Notes: generated by a model from the letters alone, not told the origin. DNA of 13,974 nucleotides from Rikenellaceae bacterium (GCA_900771005.1 CAAGMI010000322.1:1-13974), one strand, 5' to 3'. Positions 1-7,810 are shown, counted from the first letter of the stretch. A program made the numbers and translations.

Positions 1-100
1 GCGCAGGTCATATTTTTTGCTCCCGTAGCAGGTCAATTTCTCATTCTCGGAGCACCAGATGCTTTCTTTGCTCCCGTAGTCCTGGGAACCAGTGGTGTTT

Positions 101-128
101 ATGTGCAATGCGGGCTGATTTTGCACAT
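101..128. repeat. Small inverted repeat ATGTGCAA/TTGCACAT
   Basis: An 8-bp perfect stem (101-108 with 121-128) encloses a 12-base loop. It shares its core GTGCAA/TTGCAC with the larger hairpin 17 bases downstream, so the same hexamer occurs four times in about 80 bases. Function unknown; a binding site for a dimeric regulator or a mobile-element end are both possible. Confidence 0.5.
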
Positions 129-144
129 ATTCTCTCGAAAACAC

Positions 145-184
145 AGATGAAAGTGCAAATAATGAGGTTTTTGCACTTTCATCT
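145..184. repeat. Perfect 15-bp inverted repeat (hairpin)
   Basis: AGATGAAAGTGCAAA at 145-159 is the exact reverse complement of 170-184, with a 10-base loop. The stem is long but AT-rich, and no clean T run follows on either strand, so it is not a typical terminator. Its GTGCAAA core repeats that of the neighbouring 101-128 hairpin, which suggests one related pair of elements rather than chance. Confidence 0.75.
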
Positions 185-210
185 TATCCTGTCTACCGTC
201 CTCTGACCTT

Positions 211-255
211 CATCCGCGCAGACCATTAAGTCTGACGCGCTACTGACTTGTTTGA
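211..255. repeat. 45-bp direct repeat, left copy
   Basis: It matches 3648-3692 at 39 of 45 positions in the same orientation, with the last 18 bases (CGCTACTGACTTGTTTGA) identical. The two copies flank the 985-residue lipoprotein gene. Read on the minus strand, both copies stay open in one frame and give similar peptides (KQVSSASDLMV and KQVSSVSKLMV), so the repeat may descend from a coding sequence. Confidence 0.7.
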
Positions 256-418
256 TCGCAAAGAAAGGGGACGGAACGGGAAAATTTTTCGGATTCCGCT
301 TATTTTGAGTATATTTACGCGATATTATGTTTACCCAAGCGTCATACAATAATATGTTCTGCGCCTCCCTGTGTCTTGGGGGGGGTAACGTCGTATATTT
401 CAATCACTTAGACCATTC

Positions 419-454
419 AAAGCGTGACGGCCCATAGGTGGGCTGCCACGCTTT
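419..454 (+). terminator. Strong GC-rich hairpin upstream of the lipoprotein gene
   Basis: Bases 419-434 pair with 439-454 around a 4-base loop TAGG: eight perfect outer pairs (AAAGCGTG/CACGCTTT), one A-C mismatch, one G-T pair and six further pairs. The following bases, CGCTTTATATAC, are only mildly T-rich. It could terminate transcription entering from the left, or form part of the leader of the lipoprotein transcript if that starts further upstream. Confidence 0.45.
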
Positions 455-495
455 CGCTTTATATACACTACAGCGATGGCGCATCAGACAATCGC

Positions 496-527
496 TTTGC
501 AATACAGAAAAGACAGAAATACAAACA
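496..527 (+). promoter_or_regulatory. Possible Bacteroidetes-type promoter for the lipoprotein gene
   Basis: TTTG at 496-499 lies 20 bases before TACAAACA at 520-527. The spacing fits the Bacteroidetes TTTG / TAnnTTTG arrangement, but the second element matches only its TA. The start codon lies 17 bases further on. Weak call. Confidence 0.25.
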
Positions 528-544
528 AATAAACATTTAAACGC

Positions 545-3502
545 ATGAAAAAAGCACTTTCATTACTTTCCCTTGCAGTCCTCACAGTGGGGCTCCTGGG
601 CTCCTGCTCGAAGATAAACGAGCGCATCGACGGCCTTGAGAAGAGGGTCGACGGCATTGAGAACGAAAAGATTGCCTCAATCAATACACAGATTGAAAAG
701 ATCAACACGAGCATCGCAGACCTTGGGACTATCAGGGAAAGCATCAGCAATCTGAAGACTGCTACTGAAACTCATGCAAAAGAACTTGCTGAACGCAAGA
801 AAGCCGAGGAAGTTCTCGGGGGCAGAACCGACAAGCTTGAGGAGGAAATACAGGCTCTCAACCAGCAGGTTGCGGACCTTCAGGCAGCAGACGCTGCTCT
901 CGGGCAGAGGATAGACGAGCTGAAGACATTCGTCCGTGATACTCTCAGGGCATACGCCACAACAGAGTGGGTGGAGGCAACATTCTCAACTCTTGAGCAA
1001 TACGAGGCAACGTGTGACGCTATCGCAAAAATAAATGCAAGGATAAGCGATCTTGATGCCAGACTCTCAAATGAGATTGCCGGTCTTGTCGGGTCACTGA
1101 AAGCTTGGGTGAACAAACAGTTCGAAGGCTACTATACTGCAGCCGAGGTTGATGCAATCGTCGAAGATCTCCAGTCACAGATTGATTCTTTTTCAAAAAA
1201 GGATCCAGCAAAGGAAGATCCAAGGATTGACAGTCTTGCGACTGAACTGACAACATTGAAGACTGCAGTGGATACCGCCAAGGCAAACATTCGAAATGAA
1301 TACAAGGCTGCGATACAGTCGGCGATAGAGACATCCGAAGGCAAACTCACACAGGCCCTCAAGGATTCCGTCGCAGAGGTGAACTCAAAGATTACCACAC
1401 TTACGAATGATGTCAATGAACTGAAAAACAGGGTGAACGCGCTCACGGGCAGGGTTGATGCATTGGAAAAGATGATACAGTCCATAGCGGTCATCCCTGA
1501 ATACACCGACGGAAGTGTTGTAGTGGATGAAGGGATTCTTACAGCCAAATTCGTTGTCAGCCCTGCCGGGTCGGTAAAGGTAGTTAAAAAAGGCAACATA
1601 CTGGTATTCGTGAACCGGGCAAAGGCCAAGACTAAGGCCGAGGCACCGCTTTATTATGCTGCCGTGACTGTAAGTAATGCCGAAGTGAATTCGGAGACTG
1701 GGGAAGTTAAAATCACTGCAGATATATCTTGCCAGGTCAGAGAGGCCATCGAAGCAGGCGAAGGTCTGACTGTCGCAGTCAATGTATGTAACGGCAATGT
1801 CTGTGAGGTTACCTCGGATTTCGTACCTGTGTCATTTGCAAAGGCAGCTGTTCCACAAGATGTTGTTACCAGTGGAGTGTTTACGGTAGACAGACAGGGT
1901 TGCAGGGAACGTAAAGTCTTTTTCTCAAAGGGCAATCTCACTGCATCGGATGAAGGTGGTACATATATCTGGGAATTTGCGAAGAATCAGTACGATTTCA
2001 TCGGTAATAAGAGCGATAAAACCGACGTATTCAACTGGTCAACCGTTGACGGAGATTATGGTATCTCCACCTATTCTGAAGATGGTGACTTCAAAGACTG
2101 GGGAATACCATATTGCACTCAGGAACTCCTGAAGGAAGGCACCTGGCGTACAATGGACAAGGACGAGTGGAAATATCTCCTGATGGACAGAGTTGTCAAC
2201 GGCGGTACCGGGAACGGACATTCATTTTCTTATCCTGTGACGTGCAATAGAAGAAGAGGATTGGTCATTTATCCCGATTACTATAATGGTCCTGTATTGG
2301 AAAAAGGAGTCGATTATCAGGAGCTTCCGTCGGGTGTTGCATTTCTCCCCTGCGGCACTGACTATAGTTTCTGGTCTTACTGGGCGTCTTCTCCTAAGGA
2401 AGTGCAGAATAATCCTGCCTGGGGTGGAGTCTGGCTCGATTTGCTCAGCGATCAGATTCTTAGTCCACAAAGTAATACGCGTGACCATCGATTTTCTGTC
2501 CGTCTGGTTTCTGACGTTAAATTCGGCTATGTGCCCGAGTTTGACGTTGTGCCGGTTGAGAAAGTTTCGTTTAAGCAATCATCGATAAATATGGATCTTT
2601 TCACTGGTAATACAAAGATTCTTAGAGTTAACTTCTTTCCCGAAGAAGCAACCGACAGGTTCCTTACCTGGAAGAGCAGTGACGAAAGCGTTGCAACCGT
2701 CGACGCAGGGGGTAAGGTCAAAGCAAAAAGCTTAGGCCAGGTCAAAATCACAGCAACAACGGCCGACGGCTCAAGGTCTGCCAGTTGTATTGTCAATGTG
2801 GAATATAAAGAGCCGGGTCAGGTAGAACATCTCCCGGGGGTATTCAAGGTGAGCGATACAAAGAAGGTTTACTTCTCGCAGGGCAACCTGACTTGTGACA
2901 TTTCCGAGGAGACCCCGGTATGGAAGTTCTACGATTCCCAGTACCAATACGCTACTGAGTATGATGACGAGCTCATAAGCCTGTTCACCTGGGGATATGG
3001 CGACTGGTCAACAGACCCTGCTACAACGAAGTCCTCTTCTACCACATTTAACGACTGGGGTGAGGCCTATTGCGAACAGTACCAATTGGCGTCAGGCACC
3101 TGGTTCACCTTGTCAAGTGGGGAATGGGGTTATCTGTTTGAGAATAACACAAAAAAGGCAAACGTCACGATAAACGGAGTGATCGGTTGTACGGTCTTTG
3201 CCCCGGAAGGTTACACCAAACAAATTAATTCAATCTACTCTGCGACGGAATGGCAGGAAGCCGAGAAAGAAGGCCTTGTGTGTCTTGCTCCTGCCGGTTT
3301 CCGCGTAGGAACGACACTAAAGCAACCCGGTAGTCCAGGCATTTCTTATCCTAATGGCCACTATTGGTCCTCTACTGCATATGATTCCTCCCAGGCGTGG
3401 TACTTACGATTCGAGAGGGGAGATTCTATTTTCCGAATTACTGTTAAGGGAGATGCTCGCGCTGTCCGTCTGGTTACTGAAGTGAAGGATGAGGTGAAAT
3501 AA
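545..3502 (+). CDS. Large surface lipoprotein: coiled-coil stalk, Big2 and two FISUMP-like domains
   Basis: A 985-residue protein with a lipoprotein leader: MKKALSLLSLAV, a hydrophobic core, and lipobox LLGSC, so Cys21 should be lipidated. Residues 22 to about 313 are rich in heptad-like Leu/Ile spacing with charged positions (for example LEKRVDGIENE and LKNRVNALTGRVDALEKM), a long coiled coil. About 318-437 is a beta-rich stretch of unknown family. About 443-657 is a first FISUMP/DUF1566-like domain (FFSKGNL ... RFSVRLVSDV). About 668-755 is a bacterial Ig-like Big2 domain (LTWKSSDESVATVDAGGKVKA). About 764-982 is a second FISUMP-like domain (YFSQGNL ... HYWSSTAYDSSQAWYLRF ... AVRLVTEV). By family logic the stalk would hold two ligand-binding heads away from the outer membrane; that role is inferred. 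It stands alone, with its own terminator downstream. Confidence 0.9.
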   Translation: MKKALSLLSLAVLTVGLLGSCSKINERIDGLEKRVDGIENEKIASINTQIEKINTSIADLGTIRESISNLKTATETHAKELAERKKAEEVLGGRTDKLEEEIQALNQQVADLQAADAALGQRIDELKTFVRDTLRAYATTEWVEATFSTLEQYEATCDAIAKINARISDLDARLSNEIAGLVGSLKAWVNKQFEGYYTAAEVDAIVEDLQSQIDSFSKKDPAKEDPRIDSLATELTTLKTAVDTAKANIRNEYKAAIQSAIETSEGKLTQALKDSVAEVNSKITTLTNDVNELKNRVNALTGRVDALEKMIQSIAVIPEYTDGSVVVDEGILTAKFVVSPAGSVKVVKKGNILVFVNRAKAKTKAEAPLYYAAVTVSNAEVNSETGEVKITADISCQVREAIEAGEGLTVAVNVCNGNVCEVTSDFVPVSFAKAAVPQDVVTSGVFTVDRQGCRERKVFFSKGNLTASDEGGTYIWEFAKNQYDFIGNKSDKTDVFNWSTVDGDYGISTYSEDGDFKDWGIPYCTQELLKEGTWRTMDKDEWKYLLMDRVVNGGTGNGHSFSYPVTCNRRRGLVIYPDYYNGPVLEKGVDYQELPSGVAFLPCGTDYSFWSYWASSPKEVQNNPAWGGVWLDLLSDQILSPQSNTRDHRFSVRLVSDVKFGYVPEFDVVPVEKVSFKQSSINMDLFTGNTKILRVNFFPEEATDRFLTWKSSDESVATVDAGGKVKAKSLGQVKITATTADGSRSASCIVNVEYKEPGQVEHLPGVFKVSDTKKVYFSQGNLTCDISEETPVWKFYDSQYQYATEYDDELISLFTWGYGDWSTDPATTKSSSTTFNDWGEAYCEQYQLASGTWFTLSSGEWGYLFENNTKKANVTINGVIGCTVFAPEGYTKQINSIYSATEWQEAEKEGLVCLAPAGFRVGTTLKQPGSPGISYPNGHYWSSTAYDSSQAWYLRFERGDSIFRITVKGDARAVRLVTEVKDEVK

Positions 3503-3522
3503 CCCCGCCTTGATGGACTTTT

Positions 3523-3566
3523 GATTAACCCCGGAAGTACTTGTATAACTTCCGGGGTTAATATTT
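3523..3566 (+). terminator. Rho-independent terminator after the lipoprotein gene
   Basis: A perfect 15-bp stem (3524-3538 with 3548-3562, GC-rich centre CCCCGGAAGT/ACTTCCGGGG) encloses a 9-base loop and is followed by ATTTT. It begins 21 bases after the stop codon. The AT ends of the stem would also let it act in the opposite direction. Confidence 0.8.
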
Positions 3567-3861
3567 TCCGAAAGGCTGACTCCGACCGGTTTCTTATATT
3601 CGCAGTCGGCGAGAAGAATTTGAAGATACTTACTCTGTTTTATTCATCATCCGTCCATACCATTAATTTTGACACGCTACTGACTTGTTTGAGTAATACT
3701 ATGCCTTATTAGTATCTTAGAAAGGTCACGCACTTTCTCTTTCACGCTATCTTCTCCAAGAGCAAATTGCGAAGTTTGAGTTAAGAAGATAATAACCGAA
3801 ATCCTAATTGTGTTTCACAAACCCATCCGGTCTTAATATTCAAGGTTCACTGAAATATCTA
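3567..3861. other. Intergenic stretch between lipoprotein and sigma-factor genes
   Basis: About 300 bases with no supportable gene. It contains the right copy of the 45-bp repeat and a weak 8-bp inverted repeat (TATCTTCT at 3748-3755 with AGAAGATA at 3784-3791, 28-base loop). I see no tRNA or promoter that I can defend. Confidence 0.55.
3648..3692. repeat. 45-bp direct repeat, right copy
   Basis: The second copy of the repeat at 211-255 (39 of 45 identical, last 18 bases identical), in the same orientation and 145 bases past the lipoprotein stop codon. With the left copy it brackets the whole lipoprotein unit including its terminator, about 3.4 kb. Confidence 0.7.
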
Positions 3862-4407
3862 TCAATATGTCTTCGTAGATGATACGTCATTCGTATTATC
3901 TATGGAAGTCAGTTTTAAACGCACCTTTTTTTTGGCTCGGCAGATTGCAAGAGTAACTTCCTCATATTTCCGACCTGTAATCCTTGCAATTTCTTTATTG
4001 TCGTATCCGATAATAGACAACAACAATGATGTTCTCTGCAACTCGTTGGTGAGACCATATATAGTTTCCATTATTTGCTCGCATCCTTCGGAGCTTTCAA
4101 TAGCATCGCATGACAGGAATAAAGATTCCTTGTTAGAAATCAAGCCGAAAAGGTCAACACGACTACTTGAATTGTGGATAGACCTGTTCATATCAACCCA
4201 TTTATTTTTTACTATTCTGTATATCCACCCTCCCAAATCTCCTTTTGATGAAGAAAATTGCTCCCATTTGCAAAATACTGAAGTTGCACTCTCGCTGACA
4301 AGATCGTCAATCTCATATACAAAAGAGCGTGGAGGATATCTATGATAAACATTTAAAGACTTCTCGACAACGATGTTGAAAATATGCTCCCATTCCTTGG
4401 TCTCCAT
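3862..4407 (-). CDS. ECF-type RNA polymerase sigma factor
   Basis: The 181-residue product has the two-domain layout of sigma-70 family ECF factors. Residues about 10-80 carry a region 2-like segment ending in GDLGGWIYRIVKNKWVDMNR, the helix that normally contacts the -10 element and core polymerase. Residues about 118-168 carry a region 4 helix-turn-helix (LQRTSLLLSIIGYDNKEIARITGRKYEEVTLAICRAKKKV). It should direct polymerase to a small set of promoters. No anti-sigma factor lies beside it in the window, unlike many Bacteroidetes FecI/FecR pairs, so control may be by its own expression. It is divergent from the WYL regulator, with about 100 bases between the two start codons. Target genes cannot be read from sequence. 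Family call is firm; subgroup unknown. Confidence 0.85.
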   Translation of the reverse strand: METKEWEHIFNIVVEKSLNVYHRYPPRSFVYEIDDLVSESATSVFCKWEQFSSSKGDLGGWIYRIVKNKWVDMNRSIHNSSSRVDLFGLISNKESLFLSCDAIESSEGCEQIMETIYGLTNELQRTSLLLSIIGYDNKEIARITGRKYEEVTLAICRAKKKVRLKLTSIDNTNDVSSTKTY

Positions 4408-4458
4408 AGTGATAATCTATTGATTTGACACAAAAGAATATAGAGTATGCGCAAGCTA

Positions 4459-4490
4459 TTTGCGTTGCAAGAAAAAATAATGTATTTTTA
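4459..4490 (+). promoter_or_regulatory. Promoter of the WYL operon (Bacteroidetes type)
   Basis: TTTG at 4459-4462 is followed after 20 bases by TATTTTTA at 4483-4490, close to TAnnTTTG. Transcription would begin a few bases before 4500, which makes ATG 4512 the natural first codon and rules out longer start choices for the WYL gene. Confidence 0.55.
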
Positions 4491-4511
4491 ATGAAAAAAT
4501 CGGCTCCAATC

Positions 4512-5513
4512 ATGTCATTAAACAAACAGGCGTTTTCCAGGTACAAGATTCTTGACAGTTGCCTAAGCAATCCATATCGGAAATATACATTATCAGACCT
4601 CCAAGAACGCGTATGGGATGATACAAAAGAAATTTATCCTTCAAGAAGAACTATTCAATATGACCTTCAGTTTCTTGATGAATATAACGAAATTGAAGTG
4701 TATGAGAGGAAATTCTATAGGTACAGAGACCCTGATGCCTCTTTGTTCAATAGCACCCTGTTGCCGAATGAGATAACAACTCTTCACGACGCAATGCTGA
4801 CCATTAAGCAGTTTTCTCTGTTTAAAGATTTGAACGGCATACAGGAAATTGTAGGGAAGCTGGAAGATAGGGTTAACTCAATCAGTGCACCTTCTCAAAA
4901 GGTCATTTTCCTTGAAGGAAACGAACAGCTGCTAGGGATAGAGCATATTACCACCTTGTATGATGCCATACGAAAAAAGACGGTCATGGATATCAAATAC
5001 CACGCCTTCAGTTCCAAAAACGTATCGGAATTCCACTTGTCTCCATATGTTCTTAAGGAACACCGCAACAGGTGGTTCGTTCTTGGCAGGACGGATTCCG
5101 AGAATTATATTAAAGTTCTCGCACTGGACAGAATTCAAGCATTGAATGAAAATACAGATGCTGTCTTTATTGAAGATCCTTCGTTCGATCCTGAGAAATA
5201 TTTCAAGGATATTATCGGTACGACGCGCTTCCCCGGGGATAAACATCAGGTTACACATTTTGTATTTATTGCCGACCAATATACTGCGCCGTACATAGAG
5301 ACCAAGCCGCTACATCCAAGCCAGCAAGTCCAGAAAAGACATGAAGACGGGTCAGTCACCTTCAGTATTGATGTTTTTCCGAACTTTGAACTGGATAAGG
5401 CTTTTTTCGATTACCTTCAGGGAGTTCGCGTCATTTCCCCGGATTGGTATGTAGAAAAACTACGAAAAATAATAACACGGGCGGCAGCGCAGTATCAATG
5501 TTCTTCAAAATGA
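4512..5513 (+). CDS. WYL-domain transcriptional regulator
   Basis: From ATG 4512 the product is 333 residues. I chose this start over upstream codons (4425, 4491) because the family typically begins close to the 'RYKILD' helix (here MSLNKQAFSRYKILD) and because the promoter elements end at 4490. Residues 1 to about 70 form a winged helix-turn-helix (PSRRTIQYDLQFL is the recognition region). About 145-225 is the WYL domain (LYDAIRKKTVMDIKYHAF, then HLSPYVLKEHRNRWFVLGR). About 245-325 is the C-terminal WCX-like extension. Proteins of this kind bind DNA and sense nucleic-acid or nucleotide ligands through the WYL domain. It is first in a run with DUF1810, kinase and DnaE-like genes and probably controls them; its stop overlaps the next start (ATGA). 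Confidence 0.88.
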   Translation: MSLNKQAFSRYKILDSCLSNPYRKYTLSDLQERVWDDTKEIYPSRRTIQYDLQFLDEYNEIEVYERKFYRYRDPDASLFNSTLLPNEITTLHDAMLTIKQFSLFKDLNGIQEIVGKLEDRVNSISAPSQKVIFLEGNEQLLGIEHITTLYDAIRKKTVMDIKYHAFSSKNVSEFHLSPYVLKEHRNRWFVLGRTDSENYIKVLALDRIQALNENTDAVFIEDPSFDPEKYFKDIIGTTRFPGDKHQVTHFVFIADQYTAPYIETKPLHPSQQVQKRHEDGSVTFSIDVFPNFELDKAFFDYLQGVRVISPDWYVEKLRKIITRAAAQYQCSSK

Positions 5514-5944
5514 CAGAAAGCATGGAAACTCTTGACCGCTTTATTGAAGCCCAGAGGACCGATTATGGGATTGCCTTGGGGGAAATCCGTGACGGCAGAA
5601 AACGCCGTCACTGGATTTGGTACATTTTCCCTCAGTTGAAGGGATTAGGTGTCAGTTACAATTCGGAATATTACGGCATATCGGGGTTGGAGGAAGCCGG
5701 AAGGTATCTGTCTCATCCCATCCTCGGAATGCGCCTGCGCGAAATCACGGGAGTCCTGCTCTCCTTGGAAGGGAGGGATGTTTTTGAGATTTTCCCTTAC
5801 GTCGATGCCTTGAAGGTGCACTCCTGTATGACACTGTTCGATGCAGTTAGCCCGAATGATGTTTTCAACAGGGTTTTAGATAAATACTATGGGGGTAATC
5901 GCGATGCGTTGACACTTGAAATAATTCATACCAACCATCCGTAG
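5510..5944 (+). CDS. DUF1810 family protein
   Basis: The 144-residue product covers the whole DUF1810 family: LDRFIEAQ near the start, then RRHWIWYIFPQLKGLG, SEYYGISGLEEAGRYLSHP, LREITGVLL, and the closing ALKVHSCMTLFDAVS and VLDKYYGG. The biochemical function of the family is not established to my knowledge. ATG 5510 is chosen because it overlaps the WYL stop as ATGA, the usual arrangement for translational coupling; a longer frame to 5444 would run deep into the WYL gene. The next gene starts 18 bases after the stop. A second, broken copy lies at 9845-10270. Confidence 0.85.
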   Translation: MTESMETLDRFIEAQRTDYGIALGEIRDGRKRRHWIWYIFPQLKGLGVSYNSEYYGISGLEEAGRYLSHPILGMRLREITGVLLSLEGRDVFEIFPYVDALKVHSCMTLFDAVSPNDVFNRVLDKYYGGNRDALTLEIIHTNHP

Positions 5945-5962
5945 AATAGTAAAACATCAGTT

Positions 5963-6859
5963 ATGGAAGAGAACAGACAGAATATCGTGATAGGACTCGG
6001 AGAAGTCCTCATTGATGAAAACGGTGAAAGCAGGACTATGGGCGGTGCACCGGCAAATTTCTGCGTCCACGCCAGTCAGCTCGGCTGTAAGGCCATTCTT
6101 GTGAGTGCAGTCGGAGAAGACGATGATGCAGACTTTATCAGGGCGAAGCTTAAGGAGTTCGGAGTCGAGCCTTGCTTCACAACATGCTTTCTGCCTACAG
6201 GTCTTGCTGTTGCAAAGCCGGATGAAAACGGAAAAATGACTTATGACATTGTCTATCCGCGTGCGTGGGACAGCATGGGCATTCCGTTTAATCTGACAGA
6301 TCTTTATGTCGGAGTCGGAGCAATATGTTTCGGGACGCTTGCCGGCAGGAATCCGGGCAATGGTGCCTTGATAACTGCATTAGTCAAACTTGCCGAGAAG
6401 GAAGGAGTCGGTTTGCGCGTTTTTGACGTCAATCTACGTCCACCCCACTATTCCGAAGAATACATCAAAGGATTGATGCCATTATGCAGCGTGCTGAAAC
6501 TCAGCGATGAGGAATATCCCGAAATCAGGAAGATATACGATCTTGATGCAGATGCCTTGAAGGGATGCAATCAGTTGTTGGAAAAGTTCAACCTGTTGTA
6601 TGTCATATACACTTGCGGAGCTGATGGGAGTTATGTTTTTTCGAAAGACAAGATGAGCTACCTGAAACCGCCCGCCGTAATTGTGGTGGACACCATCGGT
6701 GCTGGTGATTCCTTCACAGCCACGTTTGTCGCTTCCATATTGGACGGCTGCATTATGGAGGAGGCTCATCGTCGCGCATCCGAGATAAGTGCCTATGTAT
6801 GTTCCCAGCCCGGTGGTACACCTGACATCACCGACAAATTCAAGGAGATATTGAAATAA
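5963..6859 (+). CDS. PfkB-family carbohydrate kinase (fructokinase/ribokinase-like)
   Basis: A 298-residue product with both PfkB signatures: the N-terminal substrate-side motif GGAPANF at residues 27-33 and the C-terminal DTIGAGDSF at 243-251, where Asp249 is the expected catalytic base and GAGD forms the anion hole. Length is normal for the family. It should transfer phosphate from ATP to a sugar or nucleoside in the cytoplasm; the 'GEVLID' and 'GGAPANF' style is most like bacterial fructokinases, but substrate cannot be fixed. No sugar transporter or glycoside hydrolase is nearby. Its place between DUF1810 and a DnaE-like gene suggests a role in nucleotide or ribose-derived metabolite handling rather than ordinary sugar use; that is inference. 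Confidence 0.9.
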   Translation: MEENRQNIVIGLGEVLIDENGESRTMGGAPANFCVHASQLGCKAILVSAVGEDDDADFIRAKLKEFGVEPCFTTCFLPTGLAVAKPDENGKMTYDIVYPRAWDSMGIPFNLTDLYVGVGAICFGTLAGRNPGNGALITALVKLAEKEGVGLRVFDVNLRPPHYSEEYIKGLMPLCSVLKLSDEEYPEIRKIYDLDADALKGCNQLLEKFNLLYVIYTCGADGSYVFSKDKMSYLKPPAVIVVDTIGAGDSFTATFVASILDGCIMEEAHRRASEISAYVCSQPGGTPDITDKFKEILK

Positions 6860-6885
6860 CCAGACAATATCAAACAATAGTAGAG

Positions 6886-7779
6886 TTGACCAATAACATT
6901 TCATATCGCATAAGTGTACCGCTGAACGAGCGGTGCCTCAAGACCTGGCTTTGGGAAGGAGAGACGGATTCGTCTTTTGCCCTTAGAATTGAGGCATATC
7001 GTGGCCTGCTTGCGCTCTTCGGGAACAATCCCCATAAAAAAGTCTCCCATCGTCTGGAGGAGGAATTGTCCTACGTGATAAGGCACGGCTTGTCTGATTA
7101 TGTGCTTCTGATGAAAACAATTTCAGATGTCGCAAGGGATGGCGGAATAGCAAGGGGGGCCGGGTATCCAGCATACTGCTGCCTGATGCTGCATTATTGC
7201 CTGGGAATATCGAAAATCAATCCTCTTGATTTCGGACTCGAAAAGGAGTGTGTCTATCGGGAAGAAATGACAACTCATTATCTCGGAGGATTGAGTCTGG
7301 AGCCGGGAGGATGTGAAAGGCTTCTCGCGTGTTTGGAAGACCGATTCGGCAAAGGGTTGTTTTCCAGAATCCCCGATGAAGACAAATCACTGCCAATTGG
7401 GACGAGCCTTTTCTACGTCAGGGAAAGTGAGCTCGTTAGTCATAGGATGGATGGCACAGATTACAGCGCTGCATCAAGAGACAGGCAATTCACAGGACAG
7501 TTCAAGGGAAAGTGCTGCTGGGAGAGTTATATCAGGAGGCTCAAGAAAGACGGGCATCTGAGCGACCGGGAGATTTCGAAGTTCTACTACGCCGTTTCCA
7601 AAATTTGGATTAAAAAATTCCCGGAAATAAAGACAATGCTATTTGAGAAAGGCTGCGAAGGGGGCACTTCAGAAGAAGAGCTTTCGCGCCTTTGGGACAG
7701 CATTATGAAACACAGGGCAGCCCTGCCCTGGAAAGCCTGGTTCATTCCTGAATATCTTGAGCAATGGATGACAAAATGA
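6886..7779 (+). CDS. DnaE-like (Pol III alpha) palm-fragment protein, predicted polymerase-inactive
   Basis: A 297-residue product, about a quarter of full DnaE. Residues about 50-121 follow the DnaE segment leading into the palm: RLEEELSYVIRHGLSDYVLL resembles the 'YELDVINKMGFPGYFLIV' helix, GIARGAGYPAYCCLML stands for the 'GPGRGSGAGSLVAY' loop, and CLGISKINPLDFGLEKE for 'LKITDLDPLEFDLLFER'. DnaE then has the PDFDVDF motif with two catalytic aspartates; here the aligned residues are GGLSLEP (134-140), so they are missing, though the next helix (CERLLACLEDRFG) still matches 'RDQVIEHVADMYG'. The last 120 residues I do not recognise. The first in-frame ATG is far inside, so TTG 6886, 26 bases after the kinase stop, is the likely start. 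Probably a binding or regulatory relic of a polymerase; role unknown. Confidence 0.7.
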   Translation: MTNNISYRISVPLNERCLKTWLWEGETDSSFALRIEAYRGLLALFGNNPHKKVSHRLEEELSYVIRHGLSDYVLLMKTISDVARDGGIARGAGYPAYCCLMLHYCLGISKINPLDFGLEKECVYREEMTTHYLGGLSLEPGGCERLLACLEDRFGKGLFSRIPDEDKSLPIGTSLFYVRESELVSHRMDGTDYSAASRDRQFTGQFKGKCCWESYIRRLKKDGHLSDREISKFYYAVSKIWIKKFPEIKTMLFEKGCEGGTSEEELSRLWDSIMKHRAALPWKAWFIPEYLEQWMTK

Positions 7780-7810
7780 AAAAAGAATAAATTATTTCCC
7801 ATGATGCAAG

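Larger units (their letters stand above)
1..544. other. Gene-free left edge (intergenic)
   Basis: I find no convincing gene here. The stretch holds three hairpins (101-128, 145-184, 419-454), one copy of a 45-bp repeat (211-255), a run of eight G at 378-385, and a weak promoter-like pair before the lipoprotein gene. A minus-strand frame stays open across roughly bases 1-140 and contains two similar pieces (DYGSKES and CYGSKKY), produced by a 13-bp direct repeat, TTTGCTCCCGTAG, at 16-28 and 67-79 (51-bp period, so in register). It could be part of a gene whose end lies outside the window, but I do not recognise its product. Confidence 0.5.

Noticed and set aside
378..385. G8 tract as a phase-variation switch for the lipoprotein gene
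   Set aside because: It lies about 160 bases before the start, outside the probable promoter and any gene, and before a strong hairpin. No mechanism is visible.
3748..3791. Inverted repeat as terminator of the sigma-factor gene
   Set aside because: The 8-bp AT-rich stem has a 28-base loop and no T run in the minus direction.
4425..4511. Upstream starts for the WYL regulator
   Set aside because: They lie before or within the promoter elements at 4459-4490 and add residues not typical of the family.
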